A stretch of 64,000 bases of DNA from Desulfobulbaceae bacterium. Its GTDB lineage: Bacteria; Desulfobacterota; Desulfobulbia; Desulfobulbales; VMSU01. Below are positions 25,683 to 33,764 of this stretch, one piece after another (positions within the stretch are counted from its first letter, which is position 1; each line of letters starts with the position of its first letter). The position numbers and the translations under genes are program-made. Where the stretch lies: NCBI GenBank assembly GCA_013792005.1, contig VMSU01000190.1:29611-93610 (forward strand), read 5' to 3'. A model generated the notes under the pieces. It was not told the origin of the DNA. It was given only the letters and a program-made list of their open reading frames with translations, and did not search any database.

Positions 25683-27283
25683 AGGATCTGGACATTCTGT
25701 TTATCGGGGCGGTCATGAATTATGATGGCTCGACCGGCTCACTTGCCAATTACATCCGCAAAAAAGGCAAGTGGATGGCGCCGTTTCAGTATATTTACGA
25801 TCAGCATCGGGAACTATTCACCTCCGAAGCCGATGCCTGTGTCTATGATATTCCCAATTTAAGCATCTGCGAGCTGGTTGATTACCTCAAGCGTCATGGA
25901 GAGCTTGAATTTCATATTATCTGGCATTTCGACTACCATAAGGAAGAGATTCTTGAGATCTTCAGGACCAGGCCTCCTAAGATCATTGCCGTATCGAGCA
26001 CCTTGGCCTTCTTTCCTGAATATCTGAAGAGCTGCATTCACTGGTTGAACACCCATAAACCGGCGGAAACCCGGGTGGCGGTTGGTGGCAAATGGCTTTA
26101 TGCCAACTTCAGCCAATTTGGTCCTTCCAACAAGTTTGAGAAAACACTTACCGAAGTGGATGCGGATTATTATGTCATTAATCGCTACGGTCAAGAGACT
26201 CTGCGTCTGCTGCTTGCGGCCCATAAGACCGGGGACACCGCTGCGATTCGGGATCTGCCGAATCTTGCCTATCGGCGAAGCCTGGACTTGGGGCAGCCGA
26301 CGACAGCCACCCATGCCGGAGCAGACTACATCATCAATCCGGTAATCACCGAGGCCCACGAACAGGGAAAGTATCTTGTCGATTTCCACAATATCGGCGA
26401 GCGATTCCTTGGTGATATCGTCCACGTACGCACGGCGAGTTCCTGCCCTTTTCACTGCCGTTTCTGCACCTTTCCTGCTTTGGCCGGGGAATATGTCGCC
26501 TTTGGTCTCGACCTCGTAATCGCCCAGCTCAAGCAGCTTAAGAGCTTGGGGGTGAAAAAACTGTTCTTCATTGATGATACCTTCAACGTGCCGCTCAAAC
26601 GGTTTGAGGAGTTGCTTGACCGGATGATCGCGGAAAATCTCGAGTTGGAGTGGGTATCTTTTTTTCGGGCCCAATATTCCACTGCCGAGGTGGTCAAGAA
26701 GATGCGGGATGCCGGTTGCCGCATGGTCTTTTGCGGGATTGAATCGGGTAATGATGAGATTTTGAAGGCCATGAACAAGCGGGTAACGGTCGCTGATTTT
26801 GAGCGGGGATTCGACTTTCTTCATCGCGCCGGTATTACTATCGCGGCCTCTTATTTTATCGGGTACCCCGGTGAGACCCACCAGACCGCCATGGACACCC
26901 TGCGATTGCTCAACGACCCCCGGATTGCCTTTTCCCGTGGCAGCGTCTTCTATTACGATCCCAATGCCCCGGTGGGGGCGATGGCTGAAGAGTACGGGCT
27001 TTCCGGTAATGGAGCCGAGTGGAGGCATAATACCATGAGCAGTCGGGAGGCCGCTCAGATCCATCTGGAGATAGTGGACAAGATTCAAAACGTCAATGTC
27101 CAGATTTCTGACGGCGCTGGCTGGAGCGTCTTTCACCTCTACTCCAAGGGGCTTAGCATCGAGCGGCTGCAAACCCTCTACACCGAGTTTAATACCATTC
27201 AGAAAGAACAGATTCAGGGGGCTGGTCGCACGGCCCTCTCCCAGTACCGGGTGTTTGGCAAAAAACGTAAGGAAGAGGCGTAA
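25679..27283 (+). CDS. B12-binding-type radical SAM enzyme
   Basis: The 534-residue protein (ATG 25679, overlapping the upstream stop) has an N-terminal Rossmann-like region of the kind that binds cobalamin in these enzymes (PPKIIAVSSTLAFFPEYL ... RVAVGGKWL). The classic D-x-H-x-x-G is not visible. The radical SAM core begins with the iron-sulfur motif C256-PFH-C260-RF-C263 and includes FFIDDTFNVPLKRF, FCGIESGNDEIL and FIGYPGETHQT. Related enzymes methylate unactivated carbons, form rings or rearrange carbon skeletons. Position between methyltransferases and CoA-transferases suggests it modifies an acyl or polyketide chain. Confidence 0.85.
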   Translation: MKDLDILFIGAVMNYDGSTGSLANYIRKKGKWMAPFQYIYDQHRELFTSEADACVYDIPNLSICELVDYLKRHGELEFHIIWHFDYHKEEILEIFRTRPPKIIAVSSTLAFFPEYLKSCIHWLNTHKPAETRVAVGGKWLYANFSQFGPSNKFEKTLTEVDADYYVINRYGQETLRLLLAAHKTGDTAAIRDLPNLAYRRSLDLGQPTTATHAGADYIINPVITEAHEQGKYLVDFHNIGERFLGDIVHVRTASSCPFHCRFCTFPALAGEYVAFGLDLVIAQLKQLKSLGVKKLFFIDDTFNVPLKRFEELLDRMIAENLELEWVSFFRAQYSTAEVVKKMRDAGCRMVFCGIESGNDEILKAMNKRVTVADFERGFDFLHRAGITIAASYFIGYPGETHQTAMDTLRLLNDPRIAFSRGSVFYYDPNAPVGAMAEEYGLSGNGAEWRHNTMSSREAAQIHLEIVDKIQNVNVQISDGAGWSVFHLYSKGLSIERLQTLYTEFNTIQKEQIQGAGRTALSQYRVFGKKRKEEA

Positions 27284-27288
27284 TCACC

Positions 27289-29730
27289 ATGAGTTCCGGT
27301 GCGCTTGCTGATCTGAAGGTCCTCGATCTCACTCATTATATCGCTGGTCCGTACTGCACTAAACTGTTGGCAGGTTTTGGGGCCGAGGTCCTCAAGATCG
27401 AACGGCCCGGCACGGGGGACCCGTTGCGATCTGTCGGCCCGTTTACCAAAGGGTGTTCCGATATCGAGATGAGCATTCCCTTCCTCTGGTTGAATACCGG
27501 AAAGAAGAGCGTGGCTTTGGATCTTAAGAGCGCCCCCGGCTTGGAATATGTTAAAAAGCTTATCGCCTGGGCAGACGTTTTGGTGGAGAACTTCGCTCCA
27601 GGGGTCATGATGCGTCTTGGCCTTGATTATGAAACGATTCAGGCTATTAATCCTCGGTTGATCATGACTTCAGTGAGTAATTTTGGCCAGGTTGGACCTT
27701 ACCGGGACTGCCGAGCTGAGGAGATTACACTTTATGCCATGAGCGGCCAGATGAACGCCACCGGCGATCCTGATCGTGAACCGCTTGCCCCTGGGCTGGC
27801 CATTAATCAATATACTGCCGGTCTTCATGCCTATATCGGGACTCTTGCCGCCCTGCATCACCGTGAGAAGACGGGAGAGGGCCAGCACGTGGATATTTCG
27901 CTCCACGAAAGCGGGGTGGACAATATCGAAATTGGGTTGATCAATTTTCTTCATCAGGGCATTCGCAGCAGGCGCAGTAAACATATCATGGTTCCTTGGC
28001 GCAATTACCCCTGTAAGGACGGAATGGCGACAGTTATTTGCGCGCCTTTTCGTCACTGGGTACAGGGGGCAAGACTTTTTGAGGCGCCGGAGCTTCTGCA
28101 GGAAAAATATCATCATGTCCGGGGTCGTCACGTGGAACGTGAACGGGTGGAGGAGCTTATTCAGCCGTGGATCAGCTCTAAGACCCGCGAGGACATATTT
28201 CATGCCGGCCAGCAACAAGGGCTGGCCTTTGGCTATCGGGCCAGTTTGGCCGAAGCCTTGGCGCTTCCCCAACACCTGGCTCGCGACTTTTTTGTGAAAA
28301 CAGATGACGGACGTGGTGGAAGTTATAACTATCCCGGGGCGCCGTTTAAGCTTTCCGCAACCCCATGGCATCAGGAACGGGCTCCTCTGCTGGGCGAGCA
28401 TACTGCGGCAGTGCTTAGCAGGACTCTAAAGCTGGACCGTGCCGAGCCGGATCAGCTCGGTGCAGCGGGGGTTGGGGAAGGGTTTAAACAAGCTGCTGCA
28501 GAAGACGCGTCTAGGGTTACACCGAGGGGGGCCTTGACCGGTATCCGGGTCCTTGATCTCACCCATAGCTGGGCCGGGCCGCATGGTACCCGTATCCTTG
28601 CCGATCTTGGCGCTGAAGTTATCAAGATTGAGTATCTTCCCAGGCTCTGCCTGCTCCGGGCCGGGATCGTCAAAGATCAAATGTACAACAAACGGCCCAT
28701 GTGGTTTCAAGTAAACAGGGGTAAGCGTTCTGTGACCCTGGACATGAATAACCCTGAGGAGCTGGAGACCTTTCTCGATCTTGTGCGGATCTCCGATGTG
28801 GTGGTGGAAAATGCCCGGGGTGGGGTGCTCGAACGTCGAGGTCTTGATTATCACAGTCTTGTTAAGGTGAAATCAGACATTATTTTTCTTTCCATGGCTG
28901 CTTTTGGCAAGACAGGGCCTTATGCCTCGTATGCCGGATATGGCGCTACCATGGAGGCGTTAAGCGGAGCAGAATCTCTCACCGGATATTATGGCTCGAC
29001 CGAAACCAAGCGAGTTCGCGAGATCGATGTGACCAATGGCATTTTTGGCGCTGCCGCAGTCCTTACCGCTCTTCACCACCGCGAGAAAACCGGCAAGGGG
29101 CAATGGATTGATCTCTCTCAGTTGGAAACAGTCTCTCACGGCCTTATCGGCGAGCATCTCCTCGCTTTTGCCATGAACGGTATCGTTCCCCCTGTCCGTG
29201 GCAATCGTCATGAGCGGTTTGCTCCCTGTGGCTGCTACCCTTCGCTAGGAGAGGATCGCTGGGTGACCCTGGTTATCCGCAATGATCGTGAATGGCTGGA
29301 ATTATGTGAACTTATTGATAGGCCTGCATTGAGTAATGATCCACGCCTGCAGACCGTCACTGGCCGCATGGCACATCACGACGAGATTGATCGCGCCATT
29401 GCTGAGTGGACCTCTGCCAGAGAAGCCGGTGAGGTGCAGGATTTACTTCAGTCGCAAGGTATTGCCGCAGGTGCAGTAATGAACGTTGAAGATCTGAGTC
29501 GTGACCCCCATCTCGTGGCACGTGGTTTTTTGGTGACCACAAGCGACGGAGGAGAGGAATTGTATCCCGGCAACCCTATACGACTATCTCGAGATCACTC
29601 TCCTCCTGCGTGGCGGGGGCCTGATCTTGGTCGCGACAACGAATATGTCTTGTGCTCGTTACTCGGCAGGAGTCAGGCCGAAGTCCCTCATATCTGCGAA
29701 GATGATCTGGGCACGGCCTTGGATCCTTAA
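27289..29730 (+). CDS. Tandem double class III (CaiB/BaiF) CoA-transferase
   Basis: The 813-residue protein is two complete class III CoA-transferase domains in one chain, where family members usually have about 400 residues. Domain 1 (about 5-390) starts LKVLDLTHYIAGPYCTKLL and has the catalytic aspartate Asp202 in GEGQHVDISL. Domain 2 (about 415-800) starts IRVLDLTHSWAGPHGTRIL and keeps Asp608 in GKGQWIDLSQ. Both halves appear active. They move CoA between carboxylic acids through an aspartyl-CoA intermediate. Class III enzymes form interlocked dimers, so the fusion may give a fixed heterodimer. The next gene starts on the base after the stop. Confidence 0.9.
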   Translation: MSSGALADLKVLDLTHYIAGPYCTKLLAGFGAEVLKIERPGTGDPLRSVGPFTKGCSDIEMSIPFLWLNTGKKSVALDLKSAPGLEYVKKLIAWADVLVENFAPGVMMRLGLDYETIQAINPRLIMTSVSNFGQVGPYRDCRAEEITLYAMSGQMNATGDPDREPLAPGLAINQYTAGLHAYIGTLAALHHREKTGEGQHVDISLHESGVDNIEIGLINFLHQGIRSRRSKHIMVPWRNYPCKDGMATVICAPFRHWVQGARLFEAPELLQEKYHHVRGRHVERERVEELIQPWISSKTREDIFHAGQQQGLAFGYRASLAEALALPQHLARDFFVKTDDGRGGSYNYPGAPFKLSATPWHQERAPLLGEHTAAVLSRTLKLDRAEPDQLGAAGVGEGFKQAAAEDASRVTPRGALTGIRVLDLTHSWAGPHGTRILADLGAEVIKIEYLPRLCLLRAGIVKDQMYNKRPMWFQVNRGKRSVTLDMNNPEELETFLDLVRISDVVVENARGGVLERRGLDYHSLVKVKSDIIFLSMAAFGKTGPYASYAGYGATMEALSGAESLTGYYGSTETKRVREIDVTNGIFGAAAVLTALHHREKTGKGQWIDLSQLETVSHGLIGEHLLAFAMNGIVPPVRGNRHERFAPCGCYPSLGEDRWVTLVIRNDREWLELCELIDRPALSNDPRLQTVTGRMAHHDEIDRAIAEWTSAREAGEVQDLLQSQGIAAGAVMNVEDLSRDPHLVARGFLVTTSDGGEELYPGNPIRLSRDHSPPAWRGPDLGRDNEYVLCSLLGRSQAEVPHICEDDLGTALDP

Positions 29731-32154
29731 ATGAGCCTCATGGATATCGAGACCATTCCCCACTCACTCCCATCGATTTCACCGTTGTTGCGGCAGCATT
29801 TTTCTCCCGCTGTGGTTGGTGGCTGGGGTGATGGTCAGAATTCGTATGTCCATGCCATGACATGGTTCAAGGGGCATCTGTATGTTGGAGTCACCCGGAA
29901 TGCCTTAAACGGCGTTCGGCCATACTCCCGGATGGAGGCCATGGAAATTTACCCGGTGAAGGTGCCTGACATCCAGTGGGATCTTGACTGGCGTGCCCCG
30001 ATTTGGCGGTATAGTCCGGAGGCAGGCACTTGGGAACGGGTCTTTGTCTCACCCATGGTCATGGGTACACGCGGTTTTCCTGTGCCACGCCAGTGGGGTT
30101 ATCGTAACATGAGGGTTTTTCAAGGAAAAAGCGACCCTGAACCCGCCCTCTATGTTATTTCCTGGGGGTCGCACATGGGACCTGGTCCACATGTCCTGCG
30201 CTCATTAGATGGAAAGCATTTTGCCGAGGTTGGAGATGAAGCCCTCAAACGTATCGGCGCCACCACTCTCCGAGGACTTGTTCCCTTCAAAGGCCGCCTC
30301 TTTACTTCGCCCGCTGCCCGCTGTGGCGGTACGGATACCGGCACTCACGATGTCCCGATTATCCTTGCCAGCGATGACCCGGCAAACGGATCGTGGAAGC
30401 AGGCGTGTATGCCCTGTTTCGGGGATCCGAATAATATCGCCATCTCGGCTATGGCGGTGATGGACGAGTACTTGTATGCCGGCACCATGAATCCTACGGA
30501 AGGCTATCAGGTTTGGCGGACCACGGCAGAGGGGGACCCGCCCTATAGTTGGGAGCGGGTCCTCACCCTTGGCGCCTACCGGGGAAATCTCAATGAGGCG
30601 GCTGCCACTTTGTGTCCTTATCGCGGCGCTCTTTACATCGGCAGCGGTATCTACAACCTCGGTTTTGACCGTATCCATGGGGTAGGGCCTGGTATGCCGG
30701 AATTGATTCGCCTGTATCCCGATATGTCATGGGATCTTATTGCCGGCGAACCGCGATTGACTCCAGATGGGGTAAAGATGCCGATGAGCGGATATGGCGC
30801 TGGGTTTAACAGCCCCTTTGTCGGATACATCTGGAGCATGTGTGTCCATGATGGGTGTCTCTATCTGGGCACGGCCAACTGGTCGCCATGGCTGCTGTTC
30901 ACAAAAACCAGCATTTGGGAGGAATATATTGTTAAGCAACTTCCCTCGGTAGACATGGAAAGCCTGTTAAACTACCTGGGCGGATTTGAACTCTGGCGCA
31001 CTGGGGATGGGAATCGTTGGGCTCCCATCACGCGCAACGGGTTTGGTAACTGCTTCAATGTTGGGGTTCGCACACTGTCCTCGACTCCGGTAGGGTTGTT
31101 TGTCGGGGTGGTGAATCAGTTTGGTGAAGAGGTGGCTGTGCGACGCCAGGCCGGTTGGCGCTACGAATATAATCAGCGGGGCGGTGTTGAAGTGTGGCAG
31201 GGTAACACCGAGACTCCTGCACCTCCTGAAAGAAACGAGGCGATCACCATTGTTCCCATGCGGGACGAGTATGGAGTCTTGTTGGGCAGGCCAAACACTG
31301 ATAAATGGCTTTCGTTTGTCGCTCGGTTCTACCGGCAGAGCGGTTGGCACCATACCGGATTCTGGCGTATTTCCATGCAGGAGGCCAATGATGCCTGCGA
31401 AAATCTCATGGCGGAACTTGTCGCTTTTTTCCGGCCTGAAGCCGAAGTGAAGGAGCCTCAATATCCTAAGCCCCAACAGGTGCAGCAGTGGATTGCCTCT
31501 CGCAGCGATGAGCCGTGGGAGGATTACCAGCAAAAGCGAAAGAGCAAGAGCAGGGAAACTATATTGGATGTGGGGTGCGGACTTGGCAATTCAACAGACT
31601 ATCTTGCCCGATATTACCATTCAACGGGCATTATGGGAGTGGCGACGAGTAATGAACTCGCTGCTCTTTGTCGGCGCCGTTATCCGGAACTGGGATTTGT
31701 GGCGACACGATTTCCTAAACTTTCCGTGGGCAAGGGCACTTTCGACAAGGTAATCTGTAATGAGGCGCTTGCCAGTTGTAGTTCACGTCGCACGCTTCTG
31801 GCCGAGATACACCGCGTGCTCAAACCCGGTGGGATGCTGGTTTTTTCTGATATGATCCTTCCGTCCAGCAAGGACGGACCATTTTCTTTGGAAAAATACC
31901 ATGAGCTTCTCGAAGAGATCGGTTTTGATAGTGTTCGTATACTTGACGTGACCGCTCATACTTCGACCTTCTTTCGTAATCGGTGTATGAGTTTTTTTCT
32001 TACTGAGACGCTGCTCCATAACACCCAGCACAAAAAACCACACGATTTTCTTACTTTACTGCCAGGTGGATTTGGGGAGATTCCTTGCTATCTCCTTGGT
32101 TTTGGCGTACAAAAGACGAAAAAGCCAAATATGTTGAAGAGATTGATTTCTTAG
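29731..32154 (+). CDS. Beta-propeller-like domain fused to a class I methyltransferase
   Basis: The 807-residue protein has two parts. Residues about 20-490 contain recurring strands of the form LYVGVTRNA, LYVISWGS, LYAGTMNPTEGYQVWR, LYIGSGIYN and LYLGTANWSP, each roughly 60-100 residues apart, as in a beta-propeller. I do not recognise a specific family. Residues about 605-770 form a methyltransferase: ILDVGCGLGNST near 611, FDKVICNEAL and RVLKPGGMLVFSD. It lacks a signal peptide. It closes the second sub-operon. The propeller may bind a sugar, a peptide or the growing lipid and present it to the methyltransferase. The methyl acceptor is unknown. Confidence 0.78.
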   Translation: MSLMDIETIPHSLPSISPLLRQHFSPAVVGGWGDGQNSYVHAMTWFKGHLYVGVTRNALNGVRPYSRMEAMEIYPVKVPDIQWDLDWRAPIWRYSPEAGTWERVFVSPMVMGTRGFPVPRQWGYRNMRVFQGKSDPEPALYVISWGSHMGPGPHVLRSLDGKHFAEVGDEALKRIGATTLRGLVPFKGRLFTSPAARCGGTDTGTHDVPIILASDDPANGSWKQACMPCFGDPNNIAISAMAVMDEYLYAGTMNPTEGYQVWRTTAEGDPPYSWERVLTLGAYRGNLNEAAATLCPYRGALYIGSGIYNLGFDRIHGVGPGMPELIRLYPDMSWDLIAGEPRLTPDGVKMPMSGYGAGFNSPFVGYIWSMCVHDGCLYLGTANWSPWLLFTKTSIWEEYIVKQLPSVDMESLLNYLGGFELWRTGDGNRWAPITRNGFGNCFNVGVRTLSSTPVGLFVGVVNQFGEEVAVRRQAGWRYEYNQRGGVEVWQGNTETPAPPERNEAITIVPMRDEYGVLLGRPNTDKWLSFVARFYRQSGWHHTGFWRISMQEANDACENLMAELVAFFRPEAEVKEPQYPKPQQVQQWIASRSDEPWEDYQQKRKSKSRETILDVGCGLGNSTDYLARYYHSTGIMGVATSNELAALCRRRYPELGFVATRFPKLSVGKGTFDKVICNEALASCSSRRTLLAEIHRVLKPGGMLVFSDMILPSSKDGPFSLEKYHELLEEIGFDSVRILDVTAHTSTFFRNRCMSFFLTETLLHNTQHKKPHDFLTLLPGGFGEIPCYLLGFGVQKTKKPNMLKRLIS

Positions 32155-32170
32155 TAACCGTTCACCAACT

Positions 32171-32277
32171 GTAAACGTTCACAGTGCTGCAGATTCGCGA
32201 AAGAGGCCTGTGCGCTATACATATGGTCTGCGAACCAGGCCGATGACAAAGCAGATGCGGCGCTGCTGAATGTTTAC
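32171..32277. repeat. Imperfect 107-bp palindrome between sub-operons
   Basis: GTAAACGTTCACAGTGCTGC at the left end faces GCGGCGCTGCTGAATGTTTAC at the right end (as inverted arms), and AGGCCTG faces CAGGCC inside. The centre holds ATACATATGGT, a word also found in the element at 37691-37910, so it may be a diverged relative. It occupies most of the only gap between 24810 and 37623 wider than about 30 bases. Confidence 0.6.
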
Positions 32278-32321
32278 GATTTCTTAGTTGTTTTCTGTTG
32301 AAACGAGGTTTTGGTAAACAG

Positions 32322-33764
32322 ATGGAAGAGACAGAATTTTTCCCCCGCATCAAACGATTGGGCAACGGGCCTCAGGCCAAGTTAGCTCTCGCCATCGCCC
32401 ATGTGGAAAAGGGGGACGCCCAGGCAGCCATTGTTGAGTGCGAGGGTGTGCTTTGTTGGAATAGTCGCTACGCTCTGGCGCATTTTGTCTTGGCCGGAAT
32501 TTATACCGATCTTGGCCGCTACCAAGAGGCGCTTGCCTCTTCGGCTGCAGCGCTCGATAGTGATGACAAACTTACGGAAGCGCACCGCTTGCGAAGTTAT
32601 GTTTTCACTGAAACTCAGCGTTACCGCGAGGCTGTGCGCGAACGGCACGCAGCTCTTGCTCTTGATCCTGAAAATGCTCTTGATTATCACCGTCTGGGAG
32701 AATTGTATTTGGCTCTTGGTGAGATTGAGCAGGCTATCCAGGCATTTCGGCAGGCGATACATTACAACCCGCAGATGGCGATGAGTTATTATGGTCTGGC
32801 CAACGCTCTGGTGAAGGCCAAGCAGGATGAGGACGCGACAGCGACCTTGGAAACTGTATTGCGGATTAGCCCAGGGTTTCCCAAGTCCCATCTGCTGTTG
32901 GGAGATATTGCCATGAACCGTGGCCAGTTTGCCGTTGCCGTATCCCACTATCGGGAAGCGCTTAAGCTGAATCAGAAACAGGCGGAACCGCATTACCGGC
33001 TGGGAGAACTATATTTACAGATGGGTGAATATCCCACCGCCTTACTGGAATTTCGGCTCTCTCTTACGATTAAACCTCGATATGCCAAGGCGCACCATCG
33101 CTTGGGCAACATCTATTTTGCCCTTGGGAATTTCAACCTTGCCCTGCAACAGTACGAAGCGGCAGTGATTTGCAACCCTAATCTTGCCCGCGCTGTGGCT
33201 GATTCCGGCGATGCCCTCCTTGCCTTGGGTCGTTGGGAGGAGTCGGTTGACCGGTATCGTCGCGCTTTAGGTCATATCGATATCGTAAGTAGCGAAGGCG
33301 ATGCCTTGCTCAGTGAGAACCGTCCCATGGAAGCTATCCTTGAATATCGGGAGCGACTCGGGATGGAGAAAAACCTGATCATCCCGGCGGCTATCACCTC
33401 AGAACTGAAAACCCCCAGGCATCTCGAACAGGACGAACGCCGCCGCGAAGATCGTTTGGCCCTTGCCATGCCGGTTGACTTGCGGGAGCAAGCGGGAAGC
33501 TACGTAGGGGCCACCTTGGTCAACATCTCGAATAAAGGGTTTCTGGTGGAGACTCCGGAGGAGATGGTGATGGAAAGCGAGATTGAGATTATTACTGATC
33601 TTGATGTGGAGGGTCGCAAGATATCAGCTCGCGGCAAGGTAGTCCGTCAGGAAAATGGAAAGCCTAAGGGTCCGTTTCGTTACGGTGTGTCACTTGTTCA
33701 AAAAAGTGATGCATGGGAGCGGTATCTTATTGATACGACAAATGACTCAGGAGGAGATTCGTGA
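32322..33764 (+). CDS. TPR-repeat protein with C-terminal PilZ domain
   Basis: The 480-residue protein has about nine tetratricopeptide repeats over residues 10-335 (for example YHRLGELYLALGEIEQAIQAFRQ and HHRLGNIYFALGNFNLALQQYE). A PilZ domain follows at about 370-470, with the c-di-GMP motifs R374-R-E-D-R378 and NISNKG. There is no signal peptide. A TTG start at 32298 is also possible. TPRs bind partner proteins, so this looks like a c-di-GMP-responsive scaffold. Its stop overlaps the GTG start of the exporter gene, which links it to export. Confidence 0.85.
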   Translation: MEETEFFPRIKRLGNGPQAKLALAIAHVEKGDAQAAIVECEGVLCWNSRYALAHFVLAGIYTDLGRYQEALASSAAALDSDDKLTEAHRLRSYVFTETQRYREAVRERHAALALDPENALDYHRLGELYLALGEIEQAIQAFRQAIHYNPQMAMSYYGLANALVKAKQDEDATATLETVLRISPGFPKSHLLLGDIAMNRGQFAVAVSHYREALKLNQKQAEPHYRLGELYLQMGEYPTALLEFRLSLTIKPRYAKAHHRLGNIYFALGNFNLALQQYEAAVICNPNLARAVADSGDALLALGRWEESVDRYRRALGHIDIVSSEGDALLSENRPMEAILEYRERLGMEKNLIIPAAITSELKTPRHLEQDERRREDRLALAMPVDLREQAGSYVGATLVNISNKGFLVETPEEMVMESEIEIITDLDVEGRKISARGKVVRQENGKPKGPFRYGVSLVQKSDAWERYLIDTTNDSGGDS

